Below are positions 17,641 through 27,385 of a stretch of DNA of 64,000 nt, piece after piece; positions within the stretch are counted from its first letter, which is position 1; the number at the start of each line of letters is the position of its first letter. The stretch is from contig JAKJDF010000004.1 in NCBI GenBank assembly GCA_022706085.1, forward strand, positions 140,306 to 204,305, in the 5' to 3' direction. The translations under genes were made by a program, and so were the position numbers. This stretch comes from Candidatus Latescibacterota bacterium (GTDB taxonomy: Bacteria > Latescibacterota > MWCZ01). The notes below the pieces were generated by a model. That model was not told the DNA's origin, did not search any database, and worked only from the letters and a program-made list of their open reading frames with translations.

Positions 17641-19035
17641 TCACTCACCCCACATGAATCGGGAAACGCCCGGTTCTCCTTCGGTTTCCCATCCCACTGA
17701 AAGAAACCGGCTGTGGCTCAACCCTGCGGGGCGAGGGTTGACTTCCAGCGCGAGGGCACGCGGAACGCCGTCATCGCCAGCAGACACCACTATATCAACG
17801 CCTGCGAGCCTCGTCTTGCGCGACGCAGCCGCCACGGCCTCGACTGCCGCGCACGCACACGCCTGACACTGTACAGTGAGGTGTGCAGGAAACGGTGCGA
17901 GTCGACCGCCGATGCGCACTTTCAGTGCGGACCGAAGAATCGGTCTCAATCTGCCCTGATGGCCGACGGACGCGATACCACAACCGCGCGCCGCGACGTG
18001 CACGAATCCCGACTCGACGCGACTGGAACCTCCTGCCTTGCCCGTCACATTCATTCGGAGCACGGCGGTGTGATCTTCTCCGGCCTCGTCCACCCAGACG
18101 AGATCGTTCGTGAACGGTTGAAGCAGCGCATCGTCACCGCGTTCCCAGATAACCTTCAGCGGGTCAGTTGTCTCGGCAGGATTGCACACCGTGGCGGCAA
18201 GGCCTTCCGTGCCGTGCCTGGGTTTGGCGACAATCGGTGCCGACGATCTGTCCACGAGGCTGAGGCACATCTCCGCCGTGGACGCCGTATCAGGTGGCAC
18301 GAGGAGGGTAACCGGTGTTGGTACACCAGCGTTCCGCCAAATGCGGAATGTCTGCCATTTGTCATCGGCTATCTGCGCGAATTCGTACGGGTTCACCACA
18401 TCAATTCCGCAAGTGCCGGCTACATCGTGCCACCTTCTGTGCCACGCGGCTTCGTCTGATCCAGGCCCGAGCAGAAGCAGTATTCTTTCCGGCTTGCGCG
18501 GGTTCAGGACGCCCTGCTCTATGATGACATCGTTCTCTGCGTCGAGTCGGAGTACGCGCTCCGGGTACCCATCCTTCTGCATCCACGTATCGTGGACGGC
18601 GACCACGCCGGAAAACGTGTGCCGCCGCATTTGCTCTTCCATACCATCAACCAGAAGCGGAGCGAGTTCCTCGACCGCGCGCGGGAAGTTCGCGAACACC
18701 ACCGCCCCATAGGGAGCAGCGAGACTTTCAGGCGCGAGTGAGATGTGCAGAGGCGGCGCGATGGAGTTTGTGGTAAGGGCATCCGCCACAAGCATGGCAA
18801 GGCGGTCCGGGAATTCCCTCAAGAGCTTATCGCCAGCCGAAACAGAATCCGGGGCGTTCTGAGCCAGTTCCCCCAGCGACTCTCTTCCAAATGCGCGAAA
18901 CCAGCGGTATGCTGCTTCGAAAACAGCTTCCCAGTCGTCTACCTCGAACCGTCGAACCTGTCCGTTCTCGCATGCAAGCAGCACATTTGCAGCGGCCTGA
19001 ACGAGATATTGTGTGGGTTCAAATCGCGTGTCCAC
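17641..19035 (-). CDS. ATP-grasp domain protein, partner of the 2480-residue protein
   Basis: A 464-residue protein. The C-terminal half (about residues 230-460) has ATP-grasp features: APIVAKPRHGTEGLAA (nucleotide-binding Lys and Gly-rich loop), LLQPF, LAGVDIVV, and ALALEVNPRPAGLSHS with the Glu and Asn that bind Mg-ATP. ATP-grasp enzymes join a carboxylate, through an acylphosphate, to an amine, thiol or hydroxyl. The N-terminal 200 residues match nothing I recognise. The GTG at 19035 lies 45 nt downstream of the stop of the giant gene on the same strand, so the two are probably cotranscribed and end at the bidirectional terminator. Substrates are unknown; a peptide- or amino-acid-ligase role is an inference. 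Confidence 0.75.
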   Translation of the reverse strand: MDTRFEPTQYLVQAAANVLLACENGQVRRFEVDDWEAVFEAAYRWFRAFGRESLGELAQNAPDSVSAGDKLLREFPDRLAMLVADALTTNSIAPPLHISLAPESLAAPYGAVVFANFPRAVEELAPLLVDGMEEQMRRHTFSGVVAVHDTWMQKDGYPERVLRLDAENDVIIEQGVLNPRKPERILLLLGPGSDEAAWHRRWHDVAGTCGIDVVNPYEFAQIADDKWQTFRIWRNAGVPTPVTLLVPPDTASTAEMCLSLVDRSSAPIVAKPRHGTEGLAATVCNPAETTDPLKVIWERGDDALLQPFTNDLVWVDEAGEDHTAVLRMNVTGKAGGSSRVESGFVHVAARGCGIASVGHQGRLRPILRSALKVRIGGRLAPFPAHLTVQCQACACAAVEAVAAASRKTRLAGVDIVVSAGDDGVPRALALEVNPRPAGLSHSRFLSVGWETEGEPGVSRFMWGE

Positions 19036-19080
19036 CGGGTGGCAGTCCCCCTCGGCACGGCCGGCGCTGCCTCCAGACCT

Positions 19081-22000
19081 TCAGGCGCCGCCGTGCCGTT
19101 TTGCTTCCAGATAGTCGATGCCGGCGCGGGTCAGGTCCCGAAGAACCACGCGCGCGTTCTCGCCAACTCGATCCCAGTCCATGGGCTGTCCGGTTGCCTC
19201 CGCACGTTTTCGTTCCAGTTCTTCTTCGCGAATCGCGACGCGGTCCCAGAGACCTATTCCGATGTTCGGTTCAATCAGGATAACCTCCCAATCGACAATC
19301 TCGCCTTCGAATACCTCATTCCCGTCCCGCAGCATGAAGACAGTTCCGACGCGATCACCTTTCTCATCAACCCTGGGAACGGTTTCCACCACATCCCCTT
19401 TCCGGTGAAAGACAGGACGAAGGAGAAAGTCCAACATCAAGTACCGCGGGACACCGTATGAGACACCGGATGCGTCTCTGCCAATGGGTAATCCGGTTTC
19501 CAACGTATATCTGGCTCCGGCTTTCGCCTCATAAGCCGCCATCGCTTCCATCGTTCGCCGGGCAGCATCGTCCAGCGCAGCAAGAATTGTATCCCGATAC
19601 TCGGGCCGGATATCCTCCGGTCGGAGGAGGTCCAGCGTGCCGCCACGGCCCACGTTGGTTATCAGTTGCGTGCTGTTCAGCGAAATGCGGTGGCTCATGT
19701 GCCAGTGGTGGTATCTGTCTTCGGCAAGTGGCCTGTCCGTCGAGGCGATCACCCGAAGCGAACCAAAAAGAGGCGTTGCGGGTTGTCTGTCTCTGGTGAT
19801 CGGCCGGTACCACTCGGTCACCTGTCTGTCCACGAATCGCTCGAGGAACTCCTCTGTCGCCCAGGTTTCTGGAGACGAAAGAACCACCTCCTGGACGGAG
19901 ACATTGTGAACCAGAGAGATCTGATAAAGGAAGTCTACTGCTTCGCTCAGCGTTTCTTCGTTCAGTGATCCGAAAGCCGTGCGCAACGGAAACGGCTTCT
20001 GCCCTCTTCCACCCGATTCCGCCGCGTCTTTGACCATCACGATTCCATACTTCTCTGAAAACGGCTGAAGCCCACAGTAGTCGGTTCCCGGTTTGCCTGA
20101 ACGGATCTGGCGCTTGATCTCCTCCTCCTCCCCTGCGACCGTCCATTCGTGAAGCCAGTCAATTTCGGCCGGAATTCTTACGCCCGTTTCCGGGGTGAAT
20201 ATGTCGGGGTATTTTGCCTTGTCGTATGTTGTCCACGTATGGAACCGCGACTGAACGCTGTAAGGAAGCCCCAGCCGCTCGAGGTGTCCCCCGTCGTACA
20301 CGGGATTTCCATGCATCGGCAGAACAACGGCTGCCCTCACCGGTCGTGAAAACCGGACCGCAATCCGGACACCCTTCGGTCCGACATCTCGTTCGGCGAG
20401 CGCATGTGCGCCGGTTTCGCTGAGGCCCCAGTTATCACGCAATGCCTGTACGTAGGTCTGCCTGTCCACGTAAAGGTGGCCATCGTCAACCAGAACCGAA
20501 TCACAGTCAACACGTACTGACCGTGTCAGGATCACATTCGCCGCAGGCTGACCGGCAACGACAAGTTCGCGCGCAAGAGTCGGCCCTTCCGCCACGAGAC
20601 GCGAAACGTGGGTGCGTCCGACCGGGTGCATGGATACGATGTTGGCTCTGTTGTCTGCATCAATCAAGGCGGGATCGAAGCCGTCGAACGTAGGCGGGAG
20701 GGGAAACCCGTCGTTCCGAATGAACGCCATTTCACGGAGTTGATTGAATGCTCTCCACCGTTTCTCCTCTTCCGTGTCACCCGATGCACCGATTGCCACA
20801 ACAACCCCGGCTTCGCTTATCCTCCCGATCAGAAGATCCTGTTGGACAGGCGTCAGGTACCTTACTTCCGTCCTGGTGACAATCAGGTGGCGCAGGTACC
20901 GGTACAACCATGCGAAATGGCGGTTGGCGAGGGCATATAACCGGTCTCCCGTGTATCTCTGGAAGCCCACCCCGCGGGAGTATGCCCATGGACGGTACTC
21001 GTAGAAGTGGTCGTTCAGCGTCTCGGCAAAATAGGACGCGAGTTGCCGCCAGAGGCTCGGCGCATCTACCTCATCAGGATCGCGCTGTCGGTCGGCCAGT
21101 GAAATTTCGAGGGCGTGAATCGTGCTGACAAACTCCGCGAAGTCCGCCAGTTTGTCAAACGCCGCATCACTTTCCTCCGCAGTCCAGTTCTCCCTTGTAG
21201 CACGTTCAGACAACTCCTGCGCCATTCTGCCGATTGTTCCAATGTCCTCGTAACTTCCACAAACACCTTTCAGCGCGGAAACGTCGAACTCGCGCTCGTT
21301 CAGGAGCGAGGCGATGTCATCCGTTGCCTTTTCCCGTTCGGGCAACGCCGGCGGGTAGACCTCAGCAAGAAGCTTCTCCCCGAAGATGCGTGCGAGAGCG
21401 ACAATTTTCCCCAAGAGAGCGTCTGAGGCGAAGACTTCCGGTTTTCCAAGATTTCCACGCACGGCGGCGTTGAGCTCTTCAAGGCTTTTGCTTCGAAGGC
21501 GAGGTTCATTCCACGTAGTCTGAAAGGAATCCGCGCGCACTCGTGCGCTCATCAATCTGCGGGCACGGTCGGCGAGCTGACGCCTCGTGCTCAACGCAAT
21601 GTGTTTCACCTCTTCCGTGGCTTTGTTCGAGCTCTCCACTCCGCCCACCTGACGGAATCCGCTCCCGTACGCACGCACCAGAGGACGACTTATGAGACCT
21701 GCAAGTCGCCGGATCTCCGCGGCAGTTCTGCGTTCTTCGGAACCGGATGGAAGGTTGCCCCGCGCTTCTTCGAACGAAACATATCTCTCATCGAAGGCGG
21801 CAGGAGAACATCCCTCGAGGACAAACATGCCACCCAGTGCGAGCCAATGCGCGAATGTCAGTTCCCTCGGGCTCCGCATCGTTACGGTTTCGGCGAACAG
21901 CATCGCCACGACATGGTCGCGCTCGGTGTCTCGTGAGAACCTGAAAAGCCGCTCCTCCTCTTCCAACGCGAGCGAAGCCTCCTGCTCCGTGCGAAGCCGC

Positions 22001-25000
22001 GTAATGACGCGTTCGAACGCCGAGTCCAATGCCTTGCCGCCTGCTCGCAATGCTTCCGCGTATTCCAACGCCCGCTGACGCTGTTCGCGCATCTGGGCCC
22101 GCCACTCCTCGACGGTGTCTTCGCCAAGCCCTATCGAGCGATACACGGCTCTCTTCCCGCGGTTTTCCGCGGCGGCAAACCAGAGCATCACGCCCCGGCG
22201 ATTAAGCGCCCTCCTTCGCGCGCCGGACGCCCCATCTACGATCGCAAGGGCGCTTCCCGGTCTCCCGAACAACATCAGGTCGCACAGACGCGCCGGTTCG
22301 TTCAGCAGGTCCATAACCTGCCTGTGAGGAATGCCGACATCGAACACGTCCGCGCCCTGCAGTGCGTGCTCATACGAGCGCTCCGGCCCCAAAACGGCCA
22401 GTGCAAGCGCGTGCACTTTGCCTTTCAGGCGCCCGGCAATTTCGGCGGCGCCGCGATTGCGCAGCCTGGTCCATCGGTCGAGGCGGGGGCCGAACGTAGC
22501 CATATGAGCTCGAATGTCTTCGTCGGACAACCCCGCGGTTACCAGCGCGATTCTTGCCTCCTCCGCATACTCTTCCAGCCGAGTGTCGCTCGTGTACCGC
22601 AGCACGTCATGTTTCGAAAGCCCCATGGGACTGACCAGGCGCAATTCCGCGGGAGGTCCGTAGCCATGGAACACGGATTTCAGGGCGGAGCGCACATCAT
22701 CCTTGCCGCCAACCCATGAACTGGCAATCTGGTCAAGAGCTGGATCATCCACGCCACGTCTGGATTCCACGGCGGACCACCCATCGAACATCAGCGATGC
22801 GAGGGTGGCGGCCTCGTATCCGAGGCTGTAGCGGAGGTGGTCACCGATGCCGGCGAGGATTTCGTACTTCCGAATGCCCACGGAGAACCGTCCGTCCTGC
22901 GTGTCCGGTTTGTACTCGGCGGAAAGTACAATGACTGATTCTTCAGGAGACGCCACAGAAGAATCGAAACGGCGGGCCTCGGAAATAGCATCGTATATGA
23001 GCCATGCCTTGTAAAAGGGCATGAACCGATTCACGTGTTCGGCACCCGCGATCATGGTGTGGACGCCCCATCGGGCCGCGAGACTCTTCACCACCGCGCG
23101 AGTGTCATGCAATGGTGGCTGACCCAGTTGCTCGAGCACTGTGGCGAGACGAGTGATCTGGAACACGGGGATACTGTAATTCGCCAAGTCCGGACCTTCG
23201 CCCGAATGTGTCGAAAACAGTTCCTCGAGACCTTTCTCTCGTCCGAGAAGCTCCTCCGCCCACCGTTCCCATTCAAGATCACACGGGAAGTCTTCCCGTT
23301 TCAGGAGGATTTCGCGCGCGAGTCGTGAGACGGCTTGGTGAAATCGTTCTTCGATGCCAAGCTGGCGGAGTTTGACGCGTTCGGAAAGCGTGAGAACAAA
23401 CTCAAGAAACAGCCCATCCTTCGGAACGCAATAGCCGCCGTACCCCTCTCCGGCAGGATGTATGATACGGTCGTTGCGGAGGCTCATCTCGTCGCCCAGT
23501 TGCTCCATATCGCCACGGCCGGCGGCATTGACCATAAGCGCCATGGCATTGGAGTAGGCAAAATGTGCCGCCATGGAGGCATTCTCGCCTGTTTTGAGGA
23601 TTTCTGGCTCCGTAAGACTGTTGAACCGCTTCACCGACTTGTTGATCAGGCCGTATATCTTTCGCCCGGCCTGCGCAGCTTCCCTGTCGCGCCCGCCCAC
23701 CCATTGGGACCAGGTTTCGACTGACTCCCGTTCTTTGGGACCAAGGTCCACTCGGCTTGGTGTGTAAATGAGGTGGTAGCGCTTATTTCCACCCACTGCT
23801 TCGAGGAAGAAACGCGGATCGAGCGTGAGATGGTTGAGGCCATGTTCCGCGATGACTTCTTTCCGAGCAGTTGTCAGCGCGAGCCTCTGGTGCTTTCTCA
23901 GCCACGTTTCGCGCCGTTCTTTCAGCTTCCAGTCAGGATGGCGCGCCGACAGGTCCTCAAAAAACGCCTCTCTGCTTTCGAAACGCGTGAACGTCTCAAG
24001 GTCCGCGCGAAGATCGCTGTTTTCAGCTACCACTCTGCGTTGAAGGGAATGCAGGTCCTCCCCGGAAGCGCTGGCACCCAGTGCGCCGACGGAGCGTGCG
24101 AACTCATCAACATTCCTTTCGACTACCTTGGCGAGGGCCTTTTCGGAAATCTCATGTTCGTGTTCTGCGGTGAAGGCCTCAAGTTCAGGTGAATCGAGAG
24201 GAGCGTTCCTGTCCCCCTTGGCTACGCCGCGAACCTCTCTGAGTACCGCGGTCAGACTAACCTGTTTCTGGAAAATGCGGTTGGCACCTACGAGTCGGAG
24301 TATGGCGGCGCGCCTGTTCACGCGCTCTGTCGCCATGATGGACTCTATTTCGGGTTCCAGCCCCAGTTCCTTCACCAGAGACTCGCCGATAGCTTCAATC
24401 TCGCGCGCATAGTTATCCATGCGTTGTCTGACGTCCGCATCAAGACCGTACTCGCGAGCGATGCGGGAAAGAGCCATGCTTTCTTCGAGCCAGCTTCGTA
24501 TGTACCCGTCCGTCATGCGCGCGGATTGTGTGGTAAGGACGTGGAGGACCGGCAAAGGTCGTCGAGGAATGGTTGCGAGACGTTCTGCTTCGGGAATAAG
24601 CGCGTTGAAACGCTTTCTGTCGTTTTCACTGGCCCTCGACAGCGCCTCATCCACTGCCCTGGGCCAATCCTCGCTGTGCTTCCGAATCCCGAGAACGGCG
24701 GTCCATAGGCCGGGTTTTGCGTCTCCTCTGAATAATACCGTGCGGGTGGCTTCCAACCTGTCGCCGGACGACTCCGCGGCCATGCTGATTTCGAACGCGT
24801 TGGTTTCTGCACCAATCGCCAGCGCGGCTGTCAACCGTGCTATTTGCCCTCCTGCTCCGTTGCGAAGCGCCTTCTGTGCACGGGGGAGATCAGCGGAGAG
24901 GGAAAGGTCACTTCCTTCCGGATCCTCACCAAACATCAGTGCCCTCGCAAGGGCTGCCATGCCGCTCAATTCGGTCCGCGCAATGTTCCGTTCCCAGTAA

Positions 25001-26523
25001 TCCGCCATCTGTTCGCGGAAACTCTCTTCCATCCCCTCCTGATCAATGACTGTTTCCGCGATCTCGATTCCGTTATCAACCCGGATACGCTCCTTGATGA
25101 ACAGCGGAATCGCTTCTATCCAGTGATTCGCATACTCAAGCCACGCGTAGTCGGGAGACGCATACAACCTGTCGCCGGCCTGACGGACCAATTCGCGTAG
25201 GTCTTCAGGTTTGCCGAGAAACGGATCCTGTCCTTCGTTGATACGTGCCACAAGGTGGGACCCTGTCGGTGACGGGCGTTGGCTGATGACGACATAGGCC
25301 GCGGGCCTTTTGGGAGCTTTCGCCAGCGCAGCCCGAATTGCTCGGGTTGCCGACAGAATGCGCTTACCCGAGGAATATGCGGCTTCCAGGGAATCCGTTC
25401 GCGCCTCTGTTGCATCGGCCCGGGAGTTCTGATCACGTTCCTGTTCGAGGACCTTTTGGACATGTGCTTTCTGCTGCTGGACGGCGACGTCCTCCACATG
25501 ATCGATCGCACCGGCGAGTTCGGTGTACGGCACCTCCATGTGAGTCTTCAGGAGCAAAGTCGCTCGATCCACTGCCGGGCGGAGCGCTGGCCATGCAGAG
25601 GCCGCGGCGGCAAGTCCCGCACCGACTCGCGCCATTTCCGCAGTTACCGTAACGTAACGGGAATTCGCAAAAAGCAGTGCCTGGTTATGGAACGCACGGC
25701 TCATTCGCCCGAAGATCAATTCTTCCTGCGCCCACGCCAGCTCCTCCGCCAACCTCGCCGCGTTTGCCTGTTCGATTCCCCGGTCGTACTTCCTGATAGC
25801 CTGGTAGAGCAACGCCCGCGATTCATCCGGATCATCCACCGATGACAGGATGTCGCGCACTTCGCTCCTGTCGTACGGCAGATCGATCCGCATTTGTCCG
25901 AGCACCCATGTAATCCACCGTTCGCGCCAGGCATCCGCCAACTCGCCCTGCCGTGTGCGCGTCCCTTCATCGCCCGTCAGTCGCAGGAACGTGGAAAACA
26001 CTTCCCCGGTGTCCAGAGGAGGCATGGCCAGCACGTCCATACACGCTTGCCGGTCGGTCGTCGAGAAATCCGCCCAAGCATCCAGTGCAGCGCTCAGGGC
26101 TGCTCGCGCATCCGAAGTGCGCCGTAACTTGTCGGACCACGCCCTCGCAAGGCGAAGGACGGCAATCGCCCCGGAGATCGTCTCTGCGCGCCCGGTGATC
26201 TGTTTGCCGGTCAGTCGCAGGCCGAGCGCTTCCAAGGCGTCTCCCGCGATCTCAACCCCGGGGGGTGTGCTCTGCCTGACCGCGCAAAGACTGAACGCAT
26301 CCTCCACCAAGACGATGTCTTTCGCCGCACGGCCCCACACCTTCCTGCAGAGCAATGCCGCGATTTCGGAAGCCGCAGGCTTTGCCTTTCCGGCAAATCG
26401 GCTCTTGTTGCCTGCCTGCGGACCGTCCAGCTCGGCGGCACAACGAACAGGGAAAAACACTCGTTCGTGAGCCCGCCACGGTGCTTCTTTCTTTTTCGCG
26501 GAACGCTTTTGTGCAGTAGACAT
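19081..26523 (-). CDS. Giant 2480-residue protein of unknown function with ATP-grasp-like C-terminus
   Basis: One uninterrupted 2480-codon frame, the largest gene in the window. There is no signal peptide; the start is basic (STAQKRSAKKKEAP). Residues 1-1000 look mostly helical and charged. Around 1040 is a Gly-rich segment, IHPAGEGYGGYCVPKDG. The last 450 residues carry ATP-grasp-like patterns: YGIVMVKDAAESGGRG (near 2160, Lys plus glycine-rich loop) and STQLITNVGRGGTLD (near 2295, Asn and GG). I know no named family of this size and composition. The ATG at 26523 has GGGG 6 nt upstream. Only the adjacent ATP-grasp gene follows it. The soluble, cytoplasmic, ATP-using assignment is inference. 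A divergent barrel-protein gene begins at 26729. Confidence 0.7.
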   Translation of the reverse strand: MSTAQKRSAKKKEAPWRAHERVFFPVRCAAELDGPQAGNKSRFAGKAKPAASEIAALLCRKVWGRAAKDIVLVEDAFSLCAVRQSTPPGVEIAGDALEALGLRLTGKQITGRAETISGAIAVLRLARAWSDKLRRTSDARAALSAALDAWADFSTTDRQACMDVLAMPPLDTGEVFSTFLRLTGDEGTRTRQGELADAWRERWITWVLGQMRIDLPYDRSEVRDILSSVDDPDESRALLYQAIRKYDRGIEQANAARLAEELAWAQEELIFGRMSRAFHNQALLFANSRYVTVTAEMARVGAGLAAAASAWPALRPAVDRATLLLKTHMEVPYTELAGAIDHVEDVAVQQQKAHVQKVLEQERDQNSRADATEARTDSLEAAYSSGKRILSATRAIRAALAKAPKRPAAYVVISQRPSPTGSHLVARINEGQDPFLGKPEDLRELVRQAGDRLYASPDYAWLEYANHWIEAIPLFIKERIRVDNGIEIAETVIDQEGMEESFREQMADYWERNIARTELSGMAALARALMFGEDPEGSDLSLSADLPRAQKALRNGAGGQIARLTAALAIGAETNAFEISMAAESSGDRLEATRTVLFRGDAKPGLWTAVLGIRKHSEDWPRAVDEALSRASENDRKRFNALIPEAERLATIPRRPLPVLHVLTTQSARMTDGYIRSWLEESMALSRIAREYGLDADVRQRMDNYAREIEAIGESLVKELGLEPEIESIMATERVNRRAAILRLVGANRIFQKQVSLTAVLREVRGVAKGDRNAPLDSPELEAFTAEHEHEISEKALAKVVERNVDEFARSVGALGASASGEDLHSLQRRVVAENSDLRADLETFTRFESREAFFEDLSARHPDWKLKERRETWLRKHQRLALTTARKEVIAEHGLNHLTLDPRFFLEAVGGNKRYHLIYTPSRVDLGPKERESVETWSQWVGGRDREAAQAGRKIYGLINKSVKRFNSLTEPEILKTGENASMAAHFAYSNAMALMVNAAGRGDMEQLGDEMSLRNDRIIHPAGEGYGGYCVPKDGLFLEFVLTLSERVKLRQLGIEERFHQAVSRLAREILLKREDFPCDLEWERWAEELLGREKGLEELFSTHSGEGPDLANYSIPVFQITRLATVLEQLGQPPLHDTRAVVKSLAARWGVHTMIAGAEHVNRFMPFYKAWLIYDAISEARRFDSSVASPEESVIVLSAEYKPDTQDGRFSVGIRKYEILAGIGDHLRYSLGYEAATLASLMFDGWSAVESRRGVDDPALDQIASSWVGGKDDVRSALKSVFHGYGPPAELRLVSPMGLSKHDVLRYTSDTRLEEYAEEARIALVTAGLSDEDIRAHMATFGPRLDRWTRLRNRGAAEIAGRLKGKVHALALAVLGPERSYEHALQGADVFDVGIPHRQVMDLLNEPARLCDLMLFGRPGSALAIVDGASGARRRALNRRGVMLWFAAAENRGKRAVYRSIGLGEDTVEEWRAQMREQRQRALEYAEALRAGGKALDSAFERVITRLRTEQEASLALEEEERLFRFSRDTERDHVVAMLFAETVTMRSPRELTFAHWLALGGMFVLEGCSPAAFDERYVSFEEARGNLPSGSEERRTAAEIRRLAGLISRPLVRAYGSGFRQVGGVESSNKATEEVKHIALSTRRQLADRARRLMSARVRADSFQTTWNEPRLRSKSLEELNAAVRGNLGKPEVFASDALLGKIVALARIFGEKLLAEVYPPALPEREKATDDIASLLNEREFDVSALKGVCGSYEDIGTIGRMAQELSERATRENWTAEESDAAFDKLADFAEFVSTIHALEISLADRQRDPDEVDAPSLWRQLASYFAETLNDHFYEYRPWAYSRGVGFQRYTGDRLYALANRHFAWLYRYLRHLIVTRTEVRYLTPVQQDLLIGRISEAGVVVAIGASGDTEEEKRWRAFNQLREMAFIRNDGFPLPPTFDGFDPALIDADNRANIVSMHPVGRTHVSRLVAEGPTLARELVVAGQPAANVILTRSVRVDCDSVLVDDGHLYVDRQTYVQALRDNWGLSETGAHALAERDVGPKGVRIAVRFSRPVRAAVVLPMHGNPVYDGGHLERLGLPYSVQSRFHTWTTYDKAKYPDIFTPETGVRIPAEIDWLHEWTVAGEEEEIKRQIRSGKPGTDYCGLQPFSEKYGIVMVKDAAESGGRGQKPFPLRTAFGSLNEETLSEAVDFLYQISLVHNVSVQEVVLSSPETWATEEFLERFVDRQVTEWYRPITRDRQPATPLFGSLRVIASTDRPLAEDRYHHWHMSHRISLNSTQLITNVGRGGTLDLLRPEDIRPEYRDTILAALDDAARRTMEAMAAYEAKAGARYTLETGLPIGRDASGVSYGVPRYLMLDFLLRPVFHRKGDVVETVPRVDEKGDRVGTVFMLRDGNEVFEGEIVDWEVILIEPNIGIGLWDRVAIREEELERKRAEATGQPMDWDRVGENARVVLRDLTRAGIDYLEAKRHGGA

Positions 26524-26728
26524 GAATACCCCTGGAAAAAGCCTGGCCGATCGCACCCGATTCGAGAGAAACGGCTGGAATTTTGCCTTCGAAAAAGATA
26601 CCCCTGCGGGCTCTGACGGGGCAACGATAACCGCTTACGAGTGCGTCCTCCTTGCGGAACGAGCGGTCTTTGCTGCGACGGCCCGTGCGCGGCTTGTTTC
26701 CCGAATGTGCCGGGCGTAGTTTCCATGT
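26524..26728. other. Divergent intergenic region, no gene seen
   Basis: A 205-bp gap between the divergent giant-protein and barrel-protein genes. It must hold promoters for both, but I could not pick out a convincing -35/-10 pair. No RNA gene or repeat was seen. Confidence 0.4.
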
Positions 26729-27355
26729 ATGTCCACTCGGCCATTCTGTCGCATTGCACGCCCAACCTGCGGTTTCCCGCAGAACGTCGCACGGGCAGCC
26801 TTCGCGGTCATCCTGTCGGTGTATGCGTTCAGTTCGGCCGGGGCGGTCACTGTTTCCGCCGGCATCGGGTTCGGGGTTCCCACCGCGATGAGAGGGTATC
26901 TCAGGACCTCGCGCGCATTTGAGCTGACCACGTTCGCACGGCTCACGGAAGCGGCTTCCCTTGGCCTGCTGGCGGACTACACGCAACAACCGACTCGCAC
27001 TGCGGCCACAACCAGTTATCAGGAGCGCCTGCTGTTGGTTGTGCGCTGGACTTGGGGTGAGCGCCATTTCCCGAACTGGTTCCAGCCATTCGGCCAGTTG
27101 GGTGCAGGCGGAGGATACATGGAGTACGCCGGACCATCCCTGGTTGAGCATCTGAACGCACCTGCGGGCCGTCTCGGTATAGGCGCAAATGTCCGCATCA
27201 GCCGACGGTTCGCCATTGTTCCCACGTTGTCGTACGATCGCCTTGAAGCCGCTTCGATCCAGGCCGAACGCCGATATCCCACGATGCTTGCACTGCGCTG
27301 CTCCGCCGCGTTTTCGGTTCTTGGTGACAAACCGCTTCTTGTTCCGGCGAGATGA
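26729..27355 (+). CDS. Small outer-membrane beta-barrel protein, unknown
   Basis: A 208-residue protein with a long basic-hydrophobic N-terminal signal (RAAFAVILSVYAFSSAGA). The remainder alternates short amphipathic strands and glycine/aromatic turns (VSAGIGFGVP, ASLGLLADYTQQ, LLLVVRWTWGERHFPNWFQPF, LGIGANVRISRRFAIVPTLSYD). This matches an eight-stranded outer-membrane barrel. No specific family is recognised. The ATG at 26729 is used; its ribosome-binding site is weak. It lies 30 nt upstream of the NAD synthetase gene on the same strand, probably without functional connection. Confidence 0.6.
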   Translation: MSTRPFCRIARPTCGFPQNVARAAFAVILSVYAFSSAGAVTVSAGIGFGVPTAMRGYLRTSRAFELTTFARLTEAASLGLLADYTQQPTRTAATTSYQERLLLVVRWTWGERHFPNWFQPFGQLGAGGGYMEYAGPSLVEHLNAPAGRLGIGANVRISRRFAIVPTLSYDRLEAASIQAERRYPTMLALRCSAAFSVLGDKPLLVPAR

Positions 27356-27385
27356 TCCGGGGCCACGACACGGAGTGATAGACTG

